Shown piece after piece: positions 19,694 through 28,054 of a stretch of 64,000 nucleotides of DNA. The DNA comes from Mycobacterium sp. 852002-51961_SCH5331710 (lineage in GTDB: Bacteria; Actinomycetota; Actinomycetes; Mycobacteriales; Mycobacteriaceae): contig NZ_LZSQ01000019.1 of NCBI RefSeq assembly GCF_001665535.1, positions 91,027 to 155,026 on the forward strand, given 5' to 3'. Both the position numbers and the translations under genes were made by a program. The stretch's first letter is position 1, and each line of letters begins with the position of its first letter. The notes under the pieces are model-generated. The model was not told the DNA's origin and did no database searches. It saw only the letters and a program-made list of their open reading frames with translations.

Positions 19694-20490
19694 GCACCAC
19701 CGGGTTGACGACGCGCACCGAAGATGGGGTGCGCTGGCTGGTGCTGGACCGGCCGGACATGGGCAACTCGGTGACGCGGGCGATACAGCGCGACCTCATC
19801 GACAACCTCGTGCGAGCATCGTCGGACCACGAGATCCGTGCCGTCGTGCTGACGGCGGCGGGGACCAAGCACTTCTGTACCGGTCCCAACTTGCGGGACC
19901 CAGAGATGCGGCCAAGCCAGGATCGCATCGCCGGAGACGCCGCGCGGATTCTGCGCAACGGCTCGCAGGCGGTGGTGTCGACGATCCTGGACTGTGAGAA
20001 GCCGGTGATCTGCGGTCTGAACGGAACCGCCGCCGGTGTCGGTGCGAGCATGGTGCTGGCGTGCGATCTGATTGTCGCCGCCGAAAGTGCCCGGCTCATC
20101 GAGCTTTTCGTCCGGCGCGGACTCGCCCCCGACGGTGGCGCCGCGTACCTGCTGGCGCGCAAGGTGCCGTTCAACATCGCCAAGGAACTGCTGATGTTCG
20201 GTGAGGAGATCACGGCGGGGGAGGCGCATCGCATCGGGCTGGTCAACAAAGTCGTCGCCGACGAACTACTCACCGACGAAGTGACCGCGTGGGCCAACCG
20301 CCTGGCACGCGGTGCGACGCGCGGCATCGCCGCCGCCAAGGCGATGCTCAACCAAGCCCTCGACGTGGACCGTGCCTCGGCGTTTCACACCGAGGCGCTG
20401 CTGGTCGATCAGGTGGCGGGTACGGACGACGTCGCGGAAGGTATCGCGGCCTTCATGGAGAAGCGCGACCCGCAGTTCCGCGGACGGTAG
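19690..20490 (+). CDS. Enoyl-CoA hydratase/isomerase family protein, 266 aa
   Basis: This is a crotonase fold: LDRPDMGNSVTRAIQ, HFCTGPNLRDPE, LNGTAAGVGASMVLACDLIV and RRGLAPDGGAAYLLARKV. The first oxyanion loop has FCTG rather than FCAG/FSAG, and the catalytic loop has APDGG. GTG 19690 overlaps the P450 stop by 4 bp. The large reading frame that covers it and extends back to 18976 lies inside the P450 and is an artefact. It sits between two P450 genes, implying a CoA-ester substrate that is also hydroxylated. Confidence 0.87.
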   Translation: MSTTGLTTRTEDGVRWLVLDRPDMGNSVTRAIQRDLIDNLVRASSDHEIRAVVLTAAGTKHFCTGPNLRDPEMRPSQDRIAGDAARILRNGSQAVVSTILDCEKPVICGLNGTAAGVGASMVLACDLIVAAESARLIELFVRRGLAPDGGAAYLLARKVPFNIAKELLMFGEEITAGEAHRIGLVNKVVADELLTDEVTAWANRLARGATRGIAAAKAMLNQALDVDRASAFHTEALLVDQVAGTDDVAEGIAAFMEKRDPQFRGR

Positions 20491-20495
20491 CGGCG

Positions 20496-21785
20496 ATGGC
20501 AGGCGCGCGGAACACTCCCGGTGTCATCGGCCCGTTCGTGCATGCGATTCGGATGAATGTCGAAGCGGCAGTGCAGGCCCGCGTCCGCGGTTATCGAGGG
20601 TGGACGGGTGCCGTCAACACCGAATTCGATCCGATGGACCCTGCCACGGCGTCCGACCCGTTCGGGGCATACCGAGAACTTCACCGCAGCGGACGCGTCC
20701 ACTACAACCCCCGCCGCGCCAACTTCATATTGAGCCGACTCGAGGATGTCAGGGCCGCGCTGCGCGAAACCGATCAGGTGACGAGCTCCGAAGGGGTCAC
20801 CCGGCTGAAGTTCTCGGCGCCGCTCGCGGTGCTCACTGACGGAGACGAACATGCGCGGCTGCGCAAGCAGGTCCAGCCGGGGTTCAGCAAGGGCGCGATG
20901 GGCAGCTGGAAGGGGATGACCGAGAAGCTGGCCACCGAACTGATCACCGACGTGCTGGATAACCCCGGCTGTGATGTGGTGCAGCGTCTTGCGATTCCGA
21001 TGCCCATCCGGATGATCGCCCAAATCCTCGGAGTGCCGGAGTGCGACGCCGATGATTTCCGGCGATGGTCGGAGGCCGGTGTGCGGATCATGGACTTCTC
21101 GCCGACCCCACAGGGTGTCATCGATGCGGGGAAGTCGATGGTGGCCATGGCCGCACTGCGCCGCTACTTCTTGAACCAATTCGCCCACGGTGGGCTCAAG
21201 GGCTCAGGCACCGTCGTGGGTCGGCTGCTCGAACACAACAGCGACGGCACCCTGACCGACGAGCAACTGTTCCTCATCGCCATCCACCTGCTGATCGCGG
21301 GCAACGAGACAACTACCAACCTGCTCGGCGGCATGTTCGACACGCTGGCGCGCAACCCCGACCAGTACGACATGATTCGCGCCGACCCCGACCTCATTCC
21401 GATGGCGGTCGAGGAACAGTTGCGCGTGACGACGCCGATTCAGAACCTCTACCGGTACACGCGTGCCGACTATGAAATCGCCGGCGTGACGATACCCAAA
21501 GGGTCGCGGGTGCTATTGCTGTTCGGGGCGGCCAACCGCGACCCACTGGCATTCGAGGAGCCCGACCAGTACCGCGCGGAGCGAAATCCGCGGATGCACA
21601 TCGCGTTCGGCTACGGTGCCCACATGTGTCTGGGCGCACCGCTCGCCAGGATGGAGGCGCAAGCCGTCCTTCGCGAACTCGTGTCACGGGTATCTCGAAT
21701 CGATACTGTCGGCGACACCACGTGGTCGCATCACAGCTCATTGCGCGGGCCCACGCGACTGGCTGTCAGGCTCACCGCCGCCTGA
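20496..21785 (+). CDS. Cytochrome P450, 429 aa
   Basis: The I-helix motif is LIAGNETTTN, ExxR is EEQLR, and the heme loop FGYGAHMCLG has its Cys at 378. An N-terminal extension of about 30 residues (PFVHAIRMNVEAAVQARV) precedes the usual start of the fold. ATG 20496 lies five bases after the crotonase stop. It is the third gene of the P450-crotonase-P450 operon. The 3' end is overlapped on the other strand by a truncated DoxX-like fragment. Confidence 0.92.
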   Translation: MAGARNTPGVIGPFVHAIRMNVEAAVQARVRGYRGWTGAVNTEFDPMDPATASDPFGAYRELHRSGRVHYNPRRANFILSRLEDVRAALRETDQVTSSEGVTRLKFSAPLAVLTDGDEHARLRKQVQPGFSKGAMGSWKGMTEKLATELITDVLDNPGCDVVQRLAIPMPIRMIAQILGVPECDADDFRRWSEAGVRIMDFSPTPQGVIDAGKSMVAMAALRRYFLNQFAHGGLKGSGTVVGRLLEHNSDGTLTDEQLFLIAIHLLIAGNETTTNLLGGMFDTLARNPDQYDMIRADPDLIPMAVEEQLRVTTPIQNLYRYTRADYEIAGVTIPKGSRVLLLFGAANRDPLAFEEPDQYRAERNPRMHIAFGYGAHMCLGAPLARMEAQAVLRELVSRVSRIDTVGDTTWSHHSSLRGPTRLAVRLTAA

Positions 21786-21923
21786 CAGCCACCCTCTGGC
21801 GCGTAACGCGTTCAGCATCAGGTAGATCGGGTAAGTCACCGACAGTGCGATATTGATCGTGCGGGTTCTGCGGCTCATCAGCGTCAAACCCAGGGCCGTT
21901 TCGATTCCACCATTGACATACAC
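21738..21923 (-). pseudogene. DoxX-like membrane protein fragment, 61 aa
   Basis: The minus-strand reading gives YVNGGIETALGLTLMSRRTR, then NIALSVTYPIYLMLNALRAR, which looks like the inner part of a small DoxX-like four-helix membrane protein. In-frame codons just upstream of the GTG (QLGFTRNTRTHV) also look like the family, but they have no start and run into the end of the phosphotransferase gene. The N-terminal segment is therefore missing, and the last 48 bp overlap the P450 3' end. I take it as a 5'-truncated remnant. A short functional peptide from GTG 21923 is possible but less likely. Confidence 0.5.
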
Positions 21924-21961
21924 GTGGGTGCGGGTGTTGCGGGTGAAGCCGAGTTGACGGT

Positions 21962-23314
21962 TTAGTCGAACAGTTCGCTCAGTGGTGTCACGTGCCCGAT
22001 CCGACCGCCGGTCAGTAGCGGTTCCATGAGCAGGAGTTGGCGCATCACCCGACGGTGTAGCAGCGCAATAAATGCGGAGTCGTGATGCGGTTGTGCTGTG
22101 CGGACGAACCCCTCGAGGACTTCGTCACCCTCCTTGCGGTCGGCGGGTCGAATGCCGAGAAGATCGGCAATATCATCGAGGTCCGCGGCGTCGATGGCGT
22201 GCGCGTACTCGCTCACGCGGTGACAGAATCGCGCGACCTTCGCCACCGCGGACCGCTGGTACTCGACGATGCCGGGCGGCACTGCGAGAGACTCCACCAT
22301 GGATGCCAGGCCGGCGATCGCGCCGGGGTAGGCCGTGGGCTCGGGCTCGGGTAACGACACAGCCGACAGCTCGACGTCGGCCTGCCGGGCGATCGATTCG
22401 ATAGTGTGCAGCGATAACAGGTGGAACCACTCGATGTATTGGACGATGTCGGTCAGCGGTAAGTCCAGATGCAGAACGATCGCGACACCGAGCGGCGTGC
22501 AGAGCGCGAACTTGGCGGTGTGAAACTCGATCGCGGTCCGATCCAGCGGCGTTCCCGAGACCGCCTCATAGCGCCGCAGTACCCGGCCGAGGTCGCCCAT
22601 CGGCTCCGTTACGTTGCGCAATCGCAGACCCGCGAGATCGTGGGAGACGTCGCCGATGTGGGCGAGTTCGACGTCGATCAGGCCGGTGATCCGGCCGTCG
22701 GCGTACATGTACTGCCCGGTGTCGCCGAGAACGAACGACGGGGTCGACCGGTGGTCCGGGGCGTTACGCCGCAGCCATCCGATCGCGAACTCCAGCAGCG
22801 GTTCCGGGCGCCGCTTGAAGTCCCGATAGCGGGTCACGAATGTCTCGAAATAATCGAGGGCGAGCGCACGTGGACTGTCGGGGATGCGCAGGCCCGCAGC
22901 GGCGAACGCCGCCGGGTCGATCGAGTGGGCGCGCACGAGCGCGTCGACATACGAGTCCATGACCGCGTCGACGCCGTCAGCATCGTCGGCGAGGCATGGA
23001 TTCGGTGCTCCCGGCAACGAGTCCATCACGATCGCCATTGCCGGAGAACCAGGCTCGCTGATGTCCCCGTGTACGTGGGGGACGGGGATCTGATGCGCCT
23101 CCAGCACCCGAAGTATCTCTGCCTCCGCGGCGACGGTGGCGAAGCCGAACCCGTCGCGATCTCCCCGGACGTAGAGGCCGACCTCCCGATCGCCGCTGTC
23201 CGCGGTGACGAACCATGCGGGCCGCCAACGCTGGTGGCGTTCGATGGCGCACACCGTTCCGATATTCGCTGAGATCCAGTCCTCGACGACGGAGTCCACG
23301 CCGTGTTCAGTCAC
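21962..23314 (-). CDS. Phosphotransferase (APH/ACAD10-like kinase fold), 450 aa
   Basis: This is an aminoglycoside-phosphotransferase-fold protein resembling those found beside acyl-CoA dehydrogenases. The N-lobe holds AAEAEILRVLEAHQIPVPHV; the catalytic region reads SFVLGDTGQYMYADGRITGL, then IDVELAHIGDVSHDLAGLR. The usual HGD is LGD, the Mg-binding Asn of the loop is replaced by Met, and DWE is DVE, so kinase activity is uncertain. The last 150 residues are an extra helical region. The start is GTG 23314, six bases after a -10-like TACTAT on this strand, which would give a leaderless mRNA. The reading to 23869 overlaps the divergent SDR gene and is rejected. Confidence 0.8.
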   Translation of the reverse strand: MTEHGVDSVVEDWISANIGTVCAIERHQRWRPAWFVTADSGDREVGLYVRGDRDGFGFATVAAEAEILRVLEAHQIPVPHVHGDISEPGSPAMAIVMDSLPGAPNPCLADDADGVDAVMDSYVDALVRAHSIDPAAFAAAGLRIPDSPRALALDYFETFVTRYRDFKRRPEPLLEFAIGWLRRNAPDHRSTPSFVLGDTGQYMYADGRITGLIDVELAHIGDVSHDLAGLRLRNVTEPMGDLGRVLRRYEAVSGTPLDRTAIEFHTAKFALCTPLGVAIVLHLDLPLTDIVQYIEWFHLLSLHTIESIARQADVELSAVSLPEPEPTAYPGAIAGLASMVESLAVPPGIVEYQRSAVAKVARFCHRVSEYAHAIDAADLDDIADLLGIRPADRKEGDEVLEGFVRTAQPHHDSAFIALLHRRVMRQLLLMEPLLTGGRIGHVTPLSELFD

Positions 23315-23315
23315 T

Positions 23316-23338
23316 GGACAATAGTACAGATAGTGTGC
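23316..23338. promoter_or_regulatory. Operator-like palindrome between APH and SDR genes
   Basis: Arms GGACAATA and TAGTGTGC with a 7-bp spacer pair at six of eight positions, including the ACA/TGT core. The left arm overlaps the minus-strand -10-like TACTAT and lies directly against the GTG of the phosphotransferase gene, a position suited to repression. Confidence 0.6.
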
Positions 23339-23395
23339 TCTCGTAATATCTGAAAGACTCCGCCGCCGAACGGCAGCGACCACACTGGAGGCATC

Positions 23396-24217
23396 ATGAG
23401 CCTGTTCGACGCCTTCTCCTATCGAGACAAGCGTGTCGTCGTCGTCGGTGGCGCCACCGGGATGGGCAATGCCACAGCTCGGCTCGCTCAGGACGCGGGT
23501 GCCGACGTCGTCGTCATGGACTACGCCGACTGCTACCTGCCCGGCGTCATCGCGATCCGAGTGAATCTGGCGGACCGGAACAGCATCGACACTGCGGTGG
23601 CCGAATGCGGGGGCACCGTCAACGCCCTCTTCGCGTGCGCGGGCGTGGCGGACGGTCCTGGTATCGAGCGCATCAACTTCATCGGTCACCGTCACCTCAT
23701 CGAGCGACTGCGCGCCGAGAACATGCTCCCCCGGGGCAGTGCGATCGGGTTCATCTCGTCGGCGGCCGGGCTCGCCTGGCGGTCGAACCTGCCGCAGCTC
23801 ACCGAGTTCCTCGACATCGTGGACTTCGACACCGCCGCCGCGTGGGCGGTCGACAACGGTTGTGCGCACTACATGTTCACCAAACAGGCGGTATGCGCCT
23901 ACGTGGCGCGCGAGGCCATGGATCTCATTTCCGACGGCATTCGAATCAACGCCATCTGCCCCGGTCCCACCGATACGCCACTGGCGCGGGCCAATGCAGA
24001 ACTCTGGCTCGACTTCGGTGCCGACTACCGCGCGAAGGTCGGCGTGGCCGCCGCTACGCCGATGGAACAGGCCTACGCGCTGCTGTTCCTGTGCAGTGAT
24101 GCGGCGCGCGTCGTCAACGGCATCACAATGGTGACCGACTCGGGATATCTCAGCGCCGGCATCACCGAAGTGTTCCCCGCAGGCACGCCGATGGCGAAGA
24201 TGCTGTTGGACGGGTAG
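23396..24217 (+). CDS. SDR family oxidoreductase, 273 aa
   Basis: This is a short-chain dehydrogenase with cofactor motif GGATGMG near residues 18-24, VVMDYAD setting NAD preference, FACAGVAD in place of NNAG, FISSAAGLAW with the catalytic Ser, and a Tyr-Lys pair in HYMFTKQAV. The closest known type by pattern is 3-alpha-hydroxysteroid dehydrogenase/carbonyl reductase, with its long loop before the Tyr (LTEFLDIVDFDTAAAWAVD). ATG 23396 has GGAGG upstream. It starts a four-gene operon ending with an SMP-30 lactonase. Confidence 0.88.
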   Translation: MSLFDAFSYRDKRVVVVGGATGMGNATARLAQDAGADVVVMDYADCYLPGVIAIRVNLADRNSIDTAVAECGGTVNALFACAGVADGPGIERINFIGHRHLIERLRAENMLPRGSAIGFISSAAGLAWRSNLPQLTEFLDIVDFDTAAAWAVDNGCAHYMFTKQAVCAYVAREAMDLISDGIRINAICPGPTDTPLARANAELWLDFGADYRAKVGVAAATPMEQAYALLFLCSDAARVVNGITMVTDSGYLSAGITEVFPAGTPMAKMLLDG

Positions 24218-25002
24218 TGGCCATGAGTGCGGACTTCGCGAACAGCGTCGTCGTCGTCACCGGCGCAAGCGGTGGAATCGGCCGTGTGATCGCGCGGCGG
24301 TACGCCCGCAGCGGCGCCACGGTCGCGTTGGTCGCGCGGCGGCCAGACCAACTGGCGGTGACCGCGGACGTGATCGCCGAGGACGGTGGCCATACCTCGG
24401 TGCACGTCGCCGACATCCGAGACGAGAGTCAGTGCGGGGACGTCGTTTCCGCGATCATGTCCCGCTGGGGACGCCTCGATGTCCTGGTCAACAACGCCGC
24501 GATACCGGGCACCGATCAGCCGGTCGCGGAGGCCACCGTCGACAACTGGAACGCGGTGCTCGCAACGAATCTCGTCGCCCCGATGGTGTTGTCGCGAGAG
24601 GCACTGCGGCAGGCAATGATTCCGGCCAGGAGTGGCAATATCCAGTTTCTGTCCTCGGCCGCGGCGCGTACGGTGCAACCGCAGAAGGCCCACTACGCCG
24701 CGGCCAAGCTGGCATTGAGCGCACTGGGGCAGACGCTGGCACTGGAAGTGGGGACCGCCGGGATCCGGGTCAACACGCTGGTGGTCGGCACGGTAGAGGG
24801 TCAGTTGGTCGACAACTACCTGGCCCGGCGGGCGGCCGCCGATGGGGTGAGTCCGGACGAGGTGCGACGCAGGCTGGTCGCGTCGACCAAAATGGGCCGA
24901 CTGATCCGCCCGGACGAGGTAGCGGACGTCTCCATCTGGCTGGCCTCGGATGCCGCGTCGGCGATCACCGGCCAGGATATCAACGTGACGGGAGGCGGAT
25001 GA
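24217..25002 (+). CDS. SDR family oxidoreductase, 261 aa
   Basis: This is a classical SDR: TGASGGIG near 15, VNNAAIPGTD near 88, FLSSAAARTVQPQKAHYAAA with catalytic Ser and Tyr, and a terminal GQDINVTGGG. VALVARR after the second strand suggests NADP. The start could be GTG 24217, sharing a base with the previous TAG, or ATG 24223; the first is used. It is the second gene of the 23396-26440 operon and its stop overlaps the next ATG by 4 bp. Confidence 0.88.
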   Translation: MAMSADFANSVVVVTGASGGIGRVIARRYARSGATVALVARRPDQLAVTADVIAEDGGHTSVHVADIRDESQCGDVVSAIMSRWGRLDVLVNNAAIPGTDQPVAEATVDNWNAVLATNLVAPMVLSREALRQAMIPARSGNIQFLSSAAARTVQPQKAHYAAAKLALSALGQTLALEVGTAGIRVNTLVVGTVEGQLVDNYLARRAAADGVSPDEVRRRLVASTKMGRLIRPDEVADVSIWLASDAASAITGQDINVTGGG

Positions 25003-25520
25003 CTCACCGCGATCCGGTCGCGCAATGGGTGGCGCGCGACGAGATTCGTCAGCTTGCCTACCGGTATGCGGCCGCGCTCGAAGCACGAGACGTCGACGCG
25101 ATGGTCGACGTGTACTCGCCCGATGCCCGCTTCGGCGAATTCGGCGACGGCCCCGACGCATTGCGCCGACTGATGACCCACAGCCTCGACGGATGCCCGT
25201 TCGCGGTCACCCTGGTGGCAAACCATCTGATCGATTTCGACGACGACGTCCGCGCTCACGGCCAGGTATGGGTGCTCTGTTTCGCCCAGACCGAGGCCGA
25301 CGGCTTCGTCGAGCAGCTCATCAGGTACGACGACCGCTACGAGCGCCGCGACAACCGGTGGCTCTTCCTGCACCGCAAACACCGTCTGTGGTACGGCGTT
25401 GGCCATCCCGAGTCGCCGCTGCGCCAACCGGCGGCGAACTGGCCCGCCGGCCAGATCGGTGTCGGAGATATTCCACTGTCCGACAATGTGTTCCACGCGT
25501 GGTGGGCAGGACAGCCGTGA
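24999..25520 (+). CDS. NTF2-fold (SnoaL-like) protein, 173 aa
   Basis: The N-terminal helix DEIRQLAYRYAAALEARDVD and the sheet segment LIRYDDRYERRDNRWLFLHR are close in pattern to the 757-1416 protein. The shared WPAGQ-type tail suggests a related subfamily. It may act as a dehydratase or isomerase; no catalytic residue can be assigned with confidence. ATG 24999 overlaps the SDR stop by 4 bp and its stop overlaps the GTG of the lactonase. Confidence 0.82.
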   Translation: MTHRDPVAQWVARDEIRQLAYRYAAALEARDVDAMVDVYSPDARFGEFGDGPDALRRLMTHSLDGCPFAVTLVANHLIDFDDDVRAHGQVWVLCFAQTEADGFVEQLIRYDDRYERRDNRWLFLHRKHRLWYGVGHPESPLRQPAANWPAGQIGVGDIPLSDNVFHAWWAGQP

Positions 25521-26440
25521 TTCTCGCCAGCGGGCTGGCGTTCCCGGAGAGCCCGATCGCGGAGGCGGATGGGTCGGTGCTGGTGTCGGAGATCGCCGGC
25601 GGGTGCATCACGCGGGTGCGACCGGACGGCACCAGGGAGAAGGTCGCCGACACCGGCGGTGGGCCGAACGGGATCGCCCGGCTGCCCGACGGCCGTCTCG
25701 TTGTCTGCCAGAACGGCGGCTCGACGTTCGGTATGGGGCCGTGGCCCTACGGCTTTCCCGGGGCCGCACAGCTGTTCCGGCCGATCGGACCCGCGGCCGC
25801 GCCGCTGACACCTCAGCTTCAGGTCGTCGATACAGACGGTCGAATTGGCACGCTCACGACCGACTTCACCACCCACGACGGTCAACGGTTGCCACTTATC
25901 CGGCCGAGCGATGTGTGTGTCGACGCGGCGGGGGGCTTCTACGTCACCGACGGCGGGACGACAAGGGGACGCACACGAGACGTCACGGGCCTGTTGTATG
26001 GCACCGTCGACGGGAATCTGCGGGAGGTTGTCTTCCCGCTGGAGATGCCCAACGGTGTGGCGCTCTCACCCGACGAGTCGAAGCTCTACGTCGCCGAAAC
26101 GCGGACGCGAAGGATCTGGGAGTTCGAGCTCGACGGACCCGGAATGATCGGGCGGGCACGGGGATTGGCGACCGTTCCGAGCGGCGGGCCGCTCAACGTC
26201 GGCGGCGCGGACGGCCTGTGTGTCGATTCAGCGGGACGGATTCTGGTGGCGACCCTTGGGACCGGCGGGGTGACGGTCTTTTCCGCAGCCGGAGAATCGC
26301 TGGGCGCGATCCCGGCCGACGATCCGATGACCACGAACATGACGCTGGGCACCGACGAGTCGACGCTCTATCTGACGCTCGCCTCGTCGGGTCGGCTCGT
26401 AATGGTCGAAAACTGGTTGGGAGTCGCGGGCATACGATAG
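25517..26440 (+). CDS. SMP-30/gluconolactonase-like beta-propeller, 307 aa
   Basis: This is a six-bladed propeller protein with repeated blade signatures: GLAFPESPIAEADGSVLVSE, GPNGIARLPDGRLVVCQNGG, MPNGVALSPDESKLYVAETR and GGADGLCVDSAGRILVATLG. These match the metal-binding loops of SMP-30/LRE lactonases and luciferin-regenerating enzymes. A lactone made by ring oxygenation could be its substrate. GTG 25517 overlaps the NTF2-like stop. It ends the operon; ten bases separate it from the convergent amidohydrolase. Confidence 0.85.
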   Translation: MILASGLAFPESPIAEADGSVLVSEIAGGCITRVRPDGTREKVADTGGGPNGIARLPDGRLVVCQNGGSTFGMGPWPYGFPGAAQLFRPIGPAAAPLTPQLQVVDTDGRIGTLTTDFTTHDGQRLPLIRPSDVCVDAAGGFYVTDGGTTRGRTRDVTGLLYGTVDGNLREVVFPLEMPNGVALSPDESKLYVAETRTRRIWEFELDGPGMIGRARGLATVPSGGPLNVGGADGLCVDSAGRILVATLGTGGVTVFSAAGESLGAIPADDPMTTNMTLGTDESTLYLTLASSGRLVMVENWLGVAGIR

Positions 26441-26449
26441 TGCGCGCGG

Positions 26450-27745
26450 CTACTCCTTGTTGGCCATCTGGTCGACGAGGTTCTGGATGAAGGCTCCGTA
26501 GCCGACGCCACCGTGGTCGGACATCACGGCGTCATAGTCGTACTCCGGCGGATTGCCGCCGTGGGGCCGCCAGCCGGAGTCGGCCGTGCAGGACGTGAAC
26601 CCCTCCTCGGGGAACGCGTACCAACGGCGGGTGTTGAGTTCGACGATCTTGTGCGCGTCCTCATCGGGAACGCCGGCCAGCATCTCCTCGGCGCGGGCCC
26701 GGCTCTTCGGCCAGAACGAGTCGGAATGCGGGTAGTCGCACTCCCAGGTGATGTTGTCGATTCCGATCAGGTGGCGCAGGCCGACACCCACCTCGTCCTC
26801 GATGAAGCAGCCGGTGATGTTGCGGCGGAACAGCTCTGACGGTGCGACCGTCGGATGGATGTTCTGATAGTACTTGTGCTTGCGCCAGACGTAGTCGGCC
26901 CGCTCGATGAGATACGGCATCCACCCGATGCCGCCCTCGGAGAACGCGACCTTCAGATTCGGGTGCTTGTGAAAGACGGGGGAGAAGACGAGTTCGACCG
27001 CCGCCGACATCGACGTCGTCCCCATCAGCGTGACCATGACGGCGAACGGTGCCTCGGGTGCGGTGGCGGGCGGCATACCGCCGGAACCGAAGTGCATGAC
27101 CGCGGTCAAGTTGGTCTCCTCCAGAGCGGACCAGACCGGATCCCAATGCGCGGTGTGGAAGCTCGGCAGGCCCAGATTCATAGGGTTGTCGGGCAGCCCC
27201 ACGGCGCGACAACCCTTGGCGGCCATGCGTTCGATCTCCCTGACCATCAACCCGGTATCCCACAGCGGGGTGATCATCATCGGGATGAACCGAGCCGGAT
27301 CGGTGGCGCACCACTCGTCGATCGAGAAGTCGTTCCATGCCTGCACGCACAGCAGCGCCAGATCCTTGTCGGTGCCTTCGAGGAAAACCGTGCCGCAGAA
27401 CCGGGGGAAGGACGGGAAGCACAGCATCGCGTGGACACCGTCGATGTCCATGTCGATCAGTCGGGACTTCGGGTCGTAGCAGCCGGGGATCATGTCGTCG
27501 TACCGCACCGGGTCCACACCGAATTGCTCGGGAGACTTGCCCGCGACCGCGTTGAGCCCGATGTTGGGATAGGCGCGCCCCTCGTAGACCCACTGATGCA
27601 TCGGCGGCTTGCCCTCCCGCGGGAACTCCACGATTCGCGGCCCGTCGTGCAGATACTTCTTGGGCAGCCGGTCGGACCAGACGTGCGGGGGTTCGATGAG
27701 GTGGTCATCGACCGAGAGCAGCTTCATCGAGGGTTGCAGCGGCAT
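26450..27745 (-). CDS. Amidohydrolase-2 family protein, 431 aa
   Basis: This is a metal-dependent TIM-barrel protein of the ACMSD/gamma-resorcylate-decarboxylase type. SVDDHLIEPPHVW at 10-22 holds the first metal-ligand motif, then NIGLNAVAGK, CFPSFPRFCGTVF, PDNPMNLGLPSFH, AFSEGGIGWMPYLIER and ECDYPHSDSFWP, which carries a His-Asp pair. Members hydrolyse or decarboxylate ring and CoA-linked substrates. It is paralogous to 43595-44914. ATG 27745 is chosen; the extension to 27796 would enter the operator. It is a single-gene unit read divergently from the small gene at 27860. Confidence 0.87.
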   Translation of the reverse strand: MPLQPSMKLLSVDDHLIEPPHVWSDRLPKKYLHDGPRIVEFPREGKPPMHQWVYEGRAYPNIGLNAVAGKSPEQFGVDPVRYDDMIPGCYDPKSRLIDMDIDGVHAMLCFPSFPRFCGTVFLEGTDKDLALLCVQAWNDFSIDEWCATDPARFIPMMITPLWDTGLMVREIERMAAKGCRAVGLPDNPMNLGLPSFHTAHWDPVWSALEETNLTAVMHFGSGGMPPATAPEAPFAVMVTLMGTTSMSAAVELVFSPVFHKHPNLKVAFSEGGIGWMPYLIERADYVWRKHKYYQNIHPTVAPSELFRRNITGCFIEDEVGVGLRHLIGIDNITWECDYPHSDSFWPKSRARAEEMLAGVPDEDAHKIVELNTRRWYAFPEEGFTSCTADSGWRPHGGNPPEYDYDAVMSDHGGVGYGAFIQNLVDQMANKE

Positions 27746-27780
27746 CGCTCGTTCCCAGTCCTTCCGGCTGATAGGCTTGA

Positions 27781-27818
27781 TTGAACAATTAGACAAGAAT
27801 TGCTCAATTGACTATACC
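27781..27818. promoter_or_regulatory. Divergent promoter with long palindrome (27781-27807)
   Basis: TTGAACAATT (27781-27790) and AATTGCTCAA (27798-27807) pair at nine of ten positions around a 7-bp spacer. The inner 23 bp (27783-27805) has the shared operator geometry. TATACC at 27813-27818 is a plus-strand -10-like element; on the other strand TATAGT overlaps it. The palindrome sits 36 bp from the amidohydrolase start. Confidence 0.65.
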
Positions 27819-27859
27819 GCGCGATGGTGCGGGAACTCAACCGTGGCAAGGAGGCGCCG

Positions 27860-28054
27860 ATGGATCCCGGGGATCGCATTCCGCACGACGACTGGGCCGA
27901 TCAGGACCTGCTGACGCGCGGCGAGGCCGCCGAGCGGCTCGCTGCCGAGATCGCCGAGGTCAAGGGCAAGGTGGAGGCCGGCGAGGCCGACGAGGTCACG
28001 CTTCGCCGCCTGGCCGCACTCGAAGAGGCGTACGCGTCACTTCGGGCGCGGTAG
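27860..28054 (+). CDS. Small acidic hypothetical protein, 64 aa
   Basis: The start is ATG 27860 because AAGGAGG lies six bases upstream. An earlier in-frame ATG at 27824 would suit a leaderless transcript but adds a poor N-terminus. The protein is mostly helical and charged (RGEAAERLAAEIAEVKGKVE, then LRRLAALEEAYASLRAR), suggesting a short coiled coil. No Cys, signal or membrane segment is present. I do not recognise a family. It shares an operator with the amidohydrolase, and its last 18 bp overlap the convergent acyl-CoA dehydrogenase gene. Confidence 0.7.
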   Translation: MDPGDRIPHDDWADQDLLTRGEAAERLAAEIAEVKGKVEAGEADEVTLRRLAALEEAYASLRAR

